From Pseudomonas syringae pv. cilantro (lineage in GTDB: Bacteria; Pseudomonadota; Gammaproteobacteria; Pseudomonadales; Pseudomonadaceae): 63,602 nt of DNA. Of the stretch, positions 24,336 through 32,350 are shown piece after piece. The stretch is from NCBI RefSeq assembly GCF_001293775.1, contig NZ_LGLN01000086.1:160892-224493 (forward strand), given 5' to 3'. Position 1 is the stretch's first letter, and the number at the start of each line of letters is the position of its first letter. The notes below the pieces were generated by a model. It was not told the DNA's origin. It was given only the letters and a program-made list of their open reading frames with translations, and did not search any database. A program made the position numbers and the translations under genes.

Positions 24336-25643
24336 ATGGACGTCACCGCAACCTTGAGCCTGGGCGATCCGCTGGAACCTGCACGCAAGGCCACTGCAGA
24401 AATGTTGCAGAGCCGCGAGCGCACCTACTCGCTGCCGCAGCCTTTTTACAGTGATGAGCGGCTGTTTGAAATCGACATGCAGGAAATTTTCCACAAGGAA
24501 TGGCTGATTGCGGGGATGACCTGCGAGATCCCGACCAAGGGCAACTACCTGACGTTGCAGATCGGCAAGAACCCGATCCTCGTGGTGCGTGGCCCGGACG
24601 GGGCAGTCAATGCGTTTCATAACGTGTGTCGCCATCGCGGCTCGCGCCTGTGCACCGCCGAGAAAGGCAAGGTCGCCAAGCTCGTCTGCCACTACCACCA
24701 GTGGACCTACGAACTGGACGGCCGCCTTCTGTACGCCGGCACTGAGATGGGCGACGACTTCGACATGAAGCAGTTCGGCCTCAAGCCGGTCCACGTCAAG
24801 ACTGCAGGCGGTTACATCTTCATCAGCCTGGCGGAGAACCCGCCCGCCATTGACGAGTTCCTGGCGACGCTCAAGCACTACATGGAACCCTATGACATGG
24901 AGAACACCAAGGTGGCGGTGCAAACCACCTTGATGGAAAAGGCCAACTGGAAGCTGGTGCTGGAAAACAACCGTGAGTGCTACCACTGCGGCGGTTCGCA
25001 CCCGGAACTGCTCAAGACCCTGCTGGAATGGGACGACGTCACCGACCCGCGTGCCGATCAGGCCTTCAAGGATCATGTGGCCGCGTCCGCCGCCGCCTGG
25101 GACGCCGAGAAAATCCCTTACGCTCACGCCAGCTTCGGCCTGCGTAACCGCATCGTGCGCATGCCGCTGCTCAAGGGCACGGTGTCGATGACCATGGACG
25201 GCAAGGTCGGCTGCAAGAAACTGATGGGGCGCATCCAGAACCCGGAGCTGGGCTCGATGCGCATTCTGCACCTGCCACACTCCTGGAATCACTGCATGGG
25301 CGATCACATCATCGTGTTCACCGTGTGGCCGATCAGCGCGCAGGAAACCATGGTCACCACCAAATGGATCGTCCACAAGGATGCCGTGGAAGGCGTGGAA
25401 GGCGTGGACTATGACGTGGAACGCATGCGACAGGTCTGGGACGCCACCAACGACCAGGACCGCCGTCTGGCCGAAGAGAACCAGCGCGGCATCAACTCTA
25501 CCGCCTATCAGCCCGGCCCTTACTCGAAAACCTATGAGTTCGGTGTGGTCAACTTCGTCGACTGGTACAGCTCACGCATGCTGGAAAACCTTGGGGCAGA
25601 GCCTGCGCCGTATTTGAAAGGGGTGGCGGTGAATCACGAGTAG
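24336..25643 (+). CDS. gbcA: Glycine betaine monooxygenase, Rieske oxygenase component GbcA
   Basis: A 435-residue Rieske non-heme iron oxygenase. The Rieske cluster is C-x-H (CRHRGS, about residue 99) and C-x2-H (CHYHQW, about 119). The mononuclear iron site includes ENNRECYHCGGSHPE near residue 210. It converts glycine betaine to dimethylglycine and formaldehyde, the first step of a pathway continued by DgcAB at 30273-34411. The ATG has AGGGA 9 bp upstream. Length and motifs are those of a complete GbcA. Confidence 0.94.
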   Translation: MDVTATLSLGDPLEPARKATAEMLQSRERTYSLPQPFYSDERLFEIDMQEIFHKEWLIAGMTCEIPTKGNYLTLQIGKNPILVVRGPDGAVNAFHNVCRHRGSRLCTAEKGKVAKLVCHYHQWTYELDGRLLYAGTEMGDDFDMKQFGLKPVHVKTAGGYIFISLAENPPAIDEFLATLKHYMEPYDMENTKVAVQTTLMEKANWKLVLENNRECYHCGGSHPELLKTLLEWDDVTDPRADQAFKDHVAASAAAWDAEKIPYAHASFGLRNRIVRMPLLKGTVSMTMDGKVGCKKLMGRIQNPELGSMRILHLPHSWNHCMGDHIIVFTVWPISAQETMVTTKWIVHKDAVEGVEGVDYDVERMRQVWDATNDQDRRLAEENQRGINSTAYQPGPYSKTYEFGVVNFVDWYSSRMLENLGAEPAPYLKGVAVNHE

Positions 25644-25684
25644 GGCTTCCCCTGCCCTTGCCAATATTCCTTAGTCCGCGTACA

Positions 25685-25707
25685 GCTCACTCCTCAGCGG
25701 AGTGAGC
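25685..25707. terminator. Hairpin downstream of gbcA
   Basis: GCTCACTCC (25685-25693) and GGAGTGAGC (25699-25707) form a perfect 9-bp stem with a 5-nt loop. No T-run follows, so termination efficiency is uncertain. Confidence 0.45.
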
Positions 25708-25847
25708 CTGTTCACATGACTGTCGACCGGTCGACTGGCCCTGCACACTAATCCCTCCGTCGATACCGTCATTTCTGTCAGTTACGCGAACAATTCTTTC
25801 GTGATTCACTTGAGCTGAAGTCAATCCAACGGACGGAGACACTCAGC

Positions 25848-27692
25848 ATGCTCAACCCAGAAATCATCAAACAATATAAAAGCAAAACAGTCGACGCAGC
25901 CTCGGCCATGCCGGACATCCGAGGAAAAAATATTCTCATGGGCTTTTGGCACAACTGGCCTTCCGAGTCCGGCCAGGGCTATCAGCAGGGCCTGTTCAAA
26001 GAGATGCAACTGACAGACATTCCCGAGGCTTATAACGTCGTGGCAGTGGCCTTCATGAAAGGCGCCGGCATTCCCACCTTCAAGCCTTATAACCTCAGTG
26101 ATGATGCCTTTCGCGCCCAAGTGGCAGCGCTGAATGCACAAGGTCGTGCGGTGCTGATTTCGCTGGGTGGCGCCGATGCGCACATTGAGCTGCATGCTGG
26201 TCAGGAAGAAGCACTGGCCTACGAGATCATTCGCCTGGTTGAAGTCTACGGTTTTGACGGGCTGGATATTGATCTTGAGCAGGCCGCTATTACTTTTGCT
26301 GATAACCGTACGGTATTACCGGCTGCACTTCGGCTGGTGCGTGAGCACTACGAGAGCGAAGGCAAGCACTTTATCATCAGCATGGCGCCAGAATTTCCAT
26401 ACTTGAGATCGGCCGGCAAGCAAGCTCCATTCCTGAAAGAGATCACTACTTACTTTCCGTTTTTGAAAGAGGTGGTTAACTTTCTTGTGTCACTGAGAAG
26501 TGGCGGTGCGTACCTCGCTTATATCAATGCCCTGGAAGACATTTACGATTTTATCGCACCTCAATATTACAACCAGGGCGGCGATGGCATATGGGTCGAT
26601 GAAGCCAACAACGGCCGCGGCCTGTGGGTCACTCAAAACAACGACGCCCACAAGAAAGACTTTCTGTACTACCTGACTGACAGCCTGATCCACGGTACAC
26701 GTGGTTTCACAAGAATCCCCGCCGATAGACTGGCCATAGGCTTACCCACCAATAACGACGCAGCCGCCACCGGTTATGTAGTCAACCCACAGGACGCCAA
26801 AGACGCACTGCAGGAGCTGGCAGCCGCTGGCAACCCGATCCGCGGCCTTATGACCTGGTCGGTCAACTGGGATGCAGGTAAAGACAAGCACGGCAAGGAA
26901 TACAACTGGGAGTTCGTGAACCGCTACGGTTATCTCACCAGTGGTGAAACACCTGTGCCGGACAAACCTTCAGTACCTGCTGACCTGACATTGTCATGGC
27001 AGACCAAGGATTCGGTAACGCTGATATGGCGGCTTTCGGAAGGTGCACACCCGGTCCGAATCTATAATTTGTTCAGAAACGGCACGCTTGTAGGCAATCC
27101 AACGGCGCCACCGTTTATCGATACCGATGTTTCATCTGGCGCTATTTACGATTATCAGATCAGCGCAACTGACATTGAGGGGAACACATCGGACCTGTCC
27201 CGAGTGCTGACTGTGCACATGGATCACGATCAACCGCCATTAGCACCCACCGGCCTTAAAGCAACGGGTGTCACTGCTTACAGCGTGTCCCTTGAGTGGA
27301 CAGCTCCTACAGGGCCACATCGCATCAGGCAGTATATTGTTTACCGAAATCGGATGAGGCTTACTACAGTCACCGCGCCACAAACCACCTACACCGACGC
27401 TGGACTTACGCCTGAAACTGATTATGTTTACCAGATCAGCGCGCAGGACGAAAATGACGCTGTTTCCGTTGGAAGCGAACCTCTGACCGTCACGACTGAA
27501 CTCGACAGCGGCGGTAATGTTACGGTTTGGGCGCCAGGCGTGCAGTATCAGGCAGGCAACGAGGTGACTCATCAGGGCATTAGCTACAGATGCCTTCAGT
27601 CCCATAAGTCAATCCCGGAATGGTCCCCGGAGCTACCTGGCTCTGCGTCCTTGTGGTTGTTGCTCGGGCGGTCAACGGGTTCTAAACACTAG
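25848..27692 (+). CDS. GH18 chitinase with fibronectin III repeats and a chitin-binding domain
   Basis: A 614-residue glycoside hydrolase family 18 enzyme. The catalytic motif DGxDxDxE is FDGLDIDLEQ near residue 140, with the substrate-site segments SMAPEFPYL, IAPQYYNQGG and RGLMTWSVNWD. Two fibronectin type III repeats follow (about residues 375-460 and 465-550). The C-terminal 45 residues hold a CBM5/12-type domain (AWAPGVQYQAGNEVTHQGISYRCLQSH-like, ending SLWLLLG). No classical signal peptide is present: the start MLNPEIIKQYKSKTVDA is polar. Secretion may therefore be non-classical, or use an unusual leader as reported for P. aeruginosa ChiC. It sits between gbcA and the etf genes with no evident pathway link, and its codon use is more AT-rich than its neighbours. 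Confidence 0.9.
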   Translation: MLNPEIIKQYKSKTVDAASAMPDIRGKNILMGFWHNWPSESGQGYQQGLFKEMQLTDIPEAYNVVAVAFMKGAGIPTFKPYNLSDDAFRAQVAALNAQGRAVLISLGGADAHIELHAGQEEALAYEIIRLVEVYGFDGLDIDLEQAAITFADNRTVLPAALRLVREHYESEGKHFIISMAPEFPYLRSAGKQAPFLKEITTYFPFLKEVVNFLVSLRSGGAYLAYINALEDIYDFIAPQYYNQGGDGIWVDEANNGRGLWVTQNNDAHKKDFLYYLTDSLIHGTRGFTRIPADRLAIGLPTNNDAAATGYVVNPQDAKDALQELAAAGNPIRGLMTWSVNWDAGKDKHGKEYNWEFVNRYGYLTSGETPVPDKPSVPADLTLSWQTKDSVTLIWRLSEGAHPVRIYNLFRNGTLVGNPTAPPFIDTDVSSGAIYDYQISATDIEGNTSDLSRVLTVHMDHDQPPLAPTGLKATGVTAYSVSLEWTAPTGPHRIRQYIVYRNRMRLTTVTAPQTTYTDAGLTPETDYVYQISAQDENDAVSVGSEPLTVTTELDSGGNVTVWAPGVQYQAGNEVTHQGISYRCLQSHKSIPEWSPELPGSASLWLLLGRSTGSKH

Positions 27693-28265
27693 CAGCTTAA
27701 ACGGCGTTACCGGGGAGCAGCTAAAACTTCCCGGTAGTAAAGCGTACTCACAGGGGTCATGAAACAACTCACCCACATGAGCGGGTGCAAAGGAGCTGGT
27801 TATTTTTCAGCCAGTTCACTGCAAAGCCCGTATTTCAAAGGCTACAGCCAGACGCCAACACTTTATCCACAGATGCACCAACAGACTTTGGGAATAACTT
27901 GGGTCGGCGGAATTGTGCCCTGTGGAAAACCTGAGGCAAGTCCACCTGCGCCTCCTGCGAAAGGAACCATCAACACCGGCTCAAACTTTGATCACTTTTT
28001 GCACAAACCTCTAGAGATCAAGTATTTAAAGGCGTGCAGATAACCATGAACAACTTACCCACAGGCACACCAACAGAGATTGTGGGCAATTGCACCACCG
28101 CCTCCCTGAAGCAATTTTTTATCCACACCCTCGATAGACGACGCTGAAGGCAACTGCTCATTTTATGATCACCACCTTCAAAGCCACGGAATCCGGGGCG
28201 CCTGGCCACCAGCAAACATGTTATCCACAAGCGCACGCACAGAGAATGTGTGTAAGTCGAACACC
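27693..28265. other. Gene-free interval with clustered DnaA boxes
   Basis: No convincing gene is seen in these 573 bp. An inverted repeat TACCGGG/CCCGGTA (27708-27736) follows the chitinase gene. Perfect DnaA boxes TTATCCACA occur at 27863-27871, 28119-28127 and 28221-28229, and a near match TTACCCACA lies at 28056-28064. More perfect boxes continue into the etf genes at 28558, 29038, 29509 (reverse strand) and 29768. The density resembles a DnaA-titrating locus rather than chance. Confidence 0.7.
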
Positions 28266-29063
28266 TCACCTGACGACGCCTTCTTCAATCAACAGTTTCA
28301 AGATCGCTGCCGCGCTTTCTTCAGGAGCCAAGCCTTTGAGCACCAGCCCCGCACCTCCACTGGCCTTGGCAGTAGCGGCTTTCATACGGTCAGCGCCGCT
28401 CTTGGCTTTGATCACCTTCAAACGCTTGGGGCGCGGTCTGGCGGGGTGCAGCGATTGGGCTGTGCATAACTCATCAGCAACGGCTTCAACCTGCTCACTC
28501 TCTAGCAATCCGCGCTGCGCGGGCCCGTAAGCACTTTGCCGAGGCGCAGGCGCTGCGTTATCCACAGTGGCGAGAAATGGCAGGCGAACCTTGAGGCGAC
28601 GGCGCTGACCACGTGGCAATGCCTGCAAAACCAGTGCGATGCCATTATTCAGCGACTCGACCTGCGCAAGCCCCGTCACCAGCGGCCAGCCGAGCCCCTC
28701 GGCCAGCAGAAACGGCAGCATGCCCGAGCCTTCGCCGGTTTCCGCCTGGCTGCCAGCCAGCACCATCTGCGCGCCAGACTCGCGTATGTAATCGGTCAGC
28801 GCGGCCAGCGCGTCAGCACCGTCTGGCTGCTCAAGCACATGCAGTCCACTCAAGCCCATGCCCAGATAGGCGCGCAATGCGGGCTCTTCAGGATTGCCGG
28901 CATGCAGCACCTGCAAGTTATCCCCAGCCAGTTGCAAGCCAAGTTCGACTGCCCGCGCGTCCTGCTCGGCGCGGCGCGCACGGCCTGATGTCGGGTGCGC
29001 GCCAATGGACACCAGGCAGATGATTTGTACGCCATGTTTATCCACAGACACGTCAGGCCGCAT
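28266..29063 (-). CDS. Electron transfer flavoprotein beta-type subunit of the dimethylglycine pathway
   Basis: A 265-residue EtfB-family protein: CLVSIGAHP near the N-terminus, a central AGSQAETGEGSGMLPFLLAEGLGWPLVTGL segment that replaces the usual ETF signature, and a C-terminal alpha-helical arm. It pairs with the next gene upstream to accept electrons from the dimethylglycine demethylase DgcAB and pass them toward the quinone pool. The start overlaps the etfA-like gene by 11 bp, with GGAGAAG upstream. Its sequence contains two perfect DnaA boxes; one encodes V-D-N and the other lies in the V-D-K-H codons at the N-terminus. Confidence 0.85.
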   Translation of the reverse strand: MRPDVSVDKHGVQIICLVSIGAHPTSGRARRAEQDARAVELGLQLAGDNLQVLHAGNPEEPALRAYLGMGLSGLHVLEQPDGADALAALTDYIRESGAQMVLAGSQAETGEGSGMLPFLLAEGLGWPLVTGLAQVESLNNGIALVLQALPRGQRRRLKVRLPFLATVDNAAPAPRQSAYGPAQRGLLESEQVEAVADELCTAQSLHPARPRPKRLKVIKAKSGADRMKAATAKASGGAGLVLKGLAPEESAAAILKLLIEEGVVR

Positions 29064-30273
29064 TACGCTTCTCCCCGTTACGCCAGGCTTGGACCGCTGC
29101 GATCAACGCTGTGAGAATTTCAGCGCTTTCGCCAATGACCGAAAGATCAGCACGTTTGATCATGTCGCAACCCGTATCCAGATTGATCGCGATAACCTTG
29201 TCACACGCGCCGATACCTTGCAGATGCTGAATAGCCCCTGAAATACCGACCGCCAGGTAAACCCGCGCCGTGACCCACGTGCCGCTCGCGCCCACCTGAC
29301 GTTCGCGCCCCATGAAACCGTCATCTACCGCTACTCGCGAGGCACCTTCGGTTGCACCGAGAGCCCGTGCGGCGCGGTGGAAAAGATCCCAGTCCTTGAC
29401 GCCATTGCCGCCGGACAGAATGAATTCTGCTTCGGCCATGGGGATAACTGCGGCATCAACGGCAACCGCGCCAAGGTCTTCAATGCGCGACAAACTACGC
29501 GCCGCGCTTGTGGATAACTCAACGGGCAGTGCTTCATGACGGGTTTCACTAACCGGCTCGGCGCACTCGACATCGGCCAGAATCAACCGCGCCAAAGGAC
29601 GAACAAGGTCTTCGCGCCCTGCCCCGGCGCGGCTTGTGCAGTACTCACCGTTGACCTGCCAGACCCGCGTTGCAGGACGCTGGCCAAGGCTGGCGGCAAA
29701 GCGCCGGCCCAGTTCACCACCGCCAGTGCGGCTGTCAGGGAACAACCAGTGCTGCGGGCTGAACTGGTTATCCACAGCGCACAATTCCTGCACGCGTTGT
29801 TCAGGGGAGTACCCATTGAACTCGTTACCGTCGAGCAGCAACAGGCGGTCAACACCCGCACTGTCGAACGCCGTCTCTTTATGCTCGCCGAACACCACCG
29901 CCAGTACCGCGCCTTCGGCACCCGCCAGTTGACGCGCCAGGCCCAGCAAGTCGCGATCATGGCTGCTCAAGCGACCGCCAACCAGGTCGGGAACAACGTT
30001 GATGTAAAAAACCGGCGCGGCAATGACATGCAGCGGCAGCTGGACTTCGGACGCCGCCGAGCGTTTACTCGTGCCGCCCTGCTGCGCACCGCTGCGGTCA
30101 ATACGCTTGATGCCGTTGGGGCCGATAAATCCCAAGCCATGCACGTTCTTGCGCATCAAGCCGTTGGGTCCCATCCAGCTGCTTTGCGCTGGCTGCATGG
30201 CCGCGTGCAGCGGGTGCAACCTGTTGCGGGCGATCCATTCTGCACGAGGATCGCGGCGGATAATGTCGCTCAT
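29053..30273 (-). CDS. Electron transfer flavoprotein alpha-type subunit of the dimethylglycine pathway
   Basis: A 406-residue EtfA-family protein, longer than the usual 310 or so residues because of an N-terminal extension (MSDIIRRDPRAEWIARNRLHPLH) before the ETF domain. The FAD-binding C-terminal domain is clear: ILSGGNGVKDWDLFHRAARALGATEGASR, then VGASGTWVTARVYLAVGISGAIQHLQGI and INLDTGCDMIKRADLSVIGE. The start codon overlaps the dgcB-like stop (TGATG). Together with the beta subunit it is the natural electron acceptor of DgcAB. Two perfect DnaA boxes lie in the coding sequence. Confidence 0.87.
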   Translation of the reverse strand: MSDIIRRDPRAEWIARNRLHPLHAAMQPAQSSWMGPNGLMRKNVHGLGFIGPNGIKRIDRSGAQQGGTSKRSAASEVQLPLHVIAAPVFYINVVPDLVGGRLSSHDRDLLGLARQLAGAEGAVLAVVFGEHKETAFDSAGVDRLLLLDGNEFNGYSPEQRVQELCAVDNQFSPQHWLFPDSRTGGGELGRRFAASLGQRPATRVWQVNGEYCTSRAGAGREDLVRPLARLILADVECAEPVSETRHEALPVELSTSAARSLSRIEDLGAVAVDAAVIPMAEAEFILSGGNGVKDWDLFHRAARALGATEGASRVAVDDGFMGRERQVGASGTWVTARVYLAVGISGAIQHLQGIGACDKVIAINLDTGCDMIKRADLSVIGESAEILTALIAAVQAWRNGEKRNAA

Positions 30274-32234
30274 CAGTGCACCTCCGCGGGTTCACGTTTG
30301 GCGGCAACAGACGGGCTGGGGATAACGTCGTCAATCAGCGCATCAGCCACCAGTTCGGCGATGTCCTTGATCAGCGGGCGCGGTTCAACCACGCCTTCAA
30401 GCATCGCCGTGCATTGTGGACAACCCACCGCTACCACCTCGGCAGCGGTTTGACGAATGTCGTCCATGCGCATGTCGGGAATCCGCTGTTTGCCGGGAAT
30501 GTCAGTGATGGGCGCGCCACCGCCGCCACCGCAGCAACGGGAACGGAAGCCCGAGCGCTGCATCTCCCTGACCTTGATACCCAGCGCACGCAACACCTCA
30601 CGCGGTGCTTCGTACTCGCCGTTGTAACGACCCAGGTAACACGGGTCGTGATAGGTCACGCTGGCGCCTTTGTGCTGATTCAGATTCAGTGCGCCGCGCT
30701 GCACCAGTTCCGCCATGAACGTACTGTGGTGCTGCACCTGATAGTCACCGCCCAATGCGCCGTATTCGTTTTTCAGCACATGAAAGCTGTGCGGATCGCA
30801 GGTGACGATGCGTTTGAAGCGGTACTGGGCCAGGGTCTGAATGTTGCGGCGGGCGAGCGTCTGAAACGTCGCCTCATCGCCCAGACGCCGCGCCACATCG
30901 CCACTGTCGCGCTCTTCAAGGCCCAGCACCGCGAAATCCACCCTGGCCGCTTTGAGGACTTTGACGAAAGCGCGCAGCGTGCGCTGATTGCGCATGTCGA
31001 ACGCGCCATCGCCGACCCAGAACAGCACGTCCACCGTCTTCTTCACGCTGAGCAGATCAAGGTTCAGATCGGCGGCCCAGTTCATCCGCCCGCCTGGCGC
31101 GAAACCGCCGGGGTTGTCGGTGGCGATCAGGTTATCCAGCACTTGCGCGCCCTTGTTCGGCGTCGCGCCTTTTTCCAGGGTCAGGTAACGGCGCATGTCG
31201 ACGATGGCATCCACGTGCTCGATCATCATCGGGCACTCTTCGACACACGCGCGGCAGGTGGTGCAGGACCAAAGCGTCTCGGCATCCACCAGCCCGTTGA
31301 CGATGGGCTGATGCGGGTTGCCGCCATGCTCGCCCAGTGGCTTGCCTTTGCCATCAAGCGATGGGTACGGGCTGCCGGCAAATTTTGCGTCGGTGCCGCC
31401 GGCAAGGCCGACGACCATGTCCTGGATCAGCTTCTTGGGGTTCAGCGGCTGACCCGCCGCGAACGCCGGGCACGCTGCTTCACATTTGCCGCACTGCACG
31501 CAGGCGTCGAAACCCAGCAACTGGTTCCAGGTGAAGTCTGCGGGTTTCTCGACACCCAGCGGTGCAGTCCGATCATTCAGATCAAGCGGTTTCAAACCGG
31601 TGGAACGTCCGCCGCCGAAACGCTCGGCACGCCGGTGCCAGGCCAGATGCAGGGCGCCGGCAAAGGCATGCTTCATCGGCCCGCCCCAGGTCATGCCGAA
31701 AAACAGCTCGCTCACGCCCCACAACACGCCCAGCCCGAGAATGGCAACCAGCACCCAGCCGCCAAAATTTTCGGGAAGAATACCTGCCACCGGCAACGTG
31801 ACCAGAAAGAAGCTCGCGGAAAACGCCATCAGGCTCTTCGGCAGGCGCATCCACGGTCCTTTGGACAAACGCGCAGGCGGGTTGAGGCGACGGCGATAGA
31901 CAAACACTGCGCCGACGAACATCACTGCGGTCATTAGCAATAGCGCGTAGCCCAGCACGCGGTTATGCAGGCCGAAACCATGCACCAGAATCGCCAGCAC
32001 AATCGAGGCCACCGCGCCGCCTGCCGTGGCCACGTGGGTGTTGGCGATGTATTTGTCCCGGGCGACCACATGGTGCAGATCGACCATGTAACGTTTGGGC
32101 ATGGCCAACAGCCCGCCGAGCAGATCGACTCTGGAAGGCCGACCCGTGCGCCACATGCTCACCCGCCGCCAGGCGCCCAGCGCCGCGAGGGCCAAGGCGC
32201 TGAACAGCAGGATGGGGAGAAGGGTGTCTAGCAT
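30273..32234 (-). CDS. dgcB: Dimethylglycine demethylase subunit DgcB (iron-sulfur membrane protein)
   Basis: A 653-residue protein with about five N-terminal membrane segments, two ferredoxin-type 4Fe-4S motifs (CVQCGKCEAACP near residue 245 and CTTCRACVEECP near 330), and two CCG-type heterodisulfide-reductase domains (YHDPCYLGR, SRCCGGGGGAP, GCPQCTAML). It is a membrane-anchored redox subunit that works with DgcA in the conversion of dimethylglycine to sarcosine. The ATG at 32234 is 8 bp from GAGGT; an in-frame GTG one codon earlier is possible. It overlaps the etfA-like gene by 1 bp. Confidence 0.9.
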   Translation of the reverse strand: MLDTLLPILLFSALALAALGAWRRVSMWRTGRPSRVDLLGGLLAMPKRYMVDLHHVVARDKYIANTHVATAGGAVASIVLAILVHGFGLHNRVLGYALLLMTAVMFVGAVFVYRRRLNPPARLSKGPWMRLPKSLMAFSASFFLVTLPVAGILPENFGGWVLVAILGLGVLWGVSELFFGMTWGGPMKHAFAGALHLAWHRRAERFGGGRSTGLKPLDLNDRTAPLGVEKPADFTWNQLLGFDACVQCGKCEAACPAFAAGQPLNPKKLIQDMVVGLAGGTDAKFAGSPYPSLDGKGKPLGEHGGNPHQPIVNGLVDAETLWSCTTCRACVEECPMMIEHVDAIVDMRRYLTLEKGATPNKGAQVLDNLIATDNPGGFAPGGRMNWAADLNLDLLSVKKTVDVLFWVGDGAFDMRNQRTLRAFVKVLKAARVDFAVLGLEERDSGDVARRLGDEATFQTLARRNIQTLAQYRFKRIVTCDPHSFHVLKNEYGALGGDYQVQHHSTFMAELVQRGALNLNQHKGASVTYHDPCYLGRYNGEYEAPREVLRALGIKVREMQRSGFRSRCCGGGGGAPITDIPGKQRIPDMRMDDIRQTAAEVVAVGCPQCTAMLEGVVEPRPLIKDIAELVADALIDDVIPSPSVAAKREPAEVH

Positions 32235-32255
32235 CACGTTGACCTCGAGGTGCGA

Positions 32256-32345
32256 ACTTTAAGCTGGAAGCCTCAAGCTTCAAGCTTCAAGAAAAAGCAC
32301 TGAGCAAAGGCTTCTACTTGCAGCTTGTAGCTTGCAACTTGTAGC
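32256..32345. repeat. Intergenic repeat of AAGCTTCAAGCTT / GCTTGTAGCTT type
   Basis: Direct and inverted copies of AGCTTCAAG and AGCTTGTAGCTTG fill the gap between dgcA and dgcB. Such CAAGCT-rich units are common between Pseudomonas genes. Because dgcA and dgcB are co-directional, it may act as an mRNA processing or attenuating element. Confidence 0.6.
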
Positions 32346-32350
32346 TGTTC

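Noticed and set aside
27759..28043. Open frame of 94 codons in the interval upstream of etfB
   Set aside because: No ribosome site, no recognisable family, atypical composition, and it overlaps the DnaA-box cluster.
27863..29776. Second chromosomal replication origin
   Set aside because: DnaA boxes are abundant, but there is no adjacent dnaA, dnaN, gidA or rpmH and no clear AT-rich 13-mer array; a titration or regulatory locus is the more careful reading.
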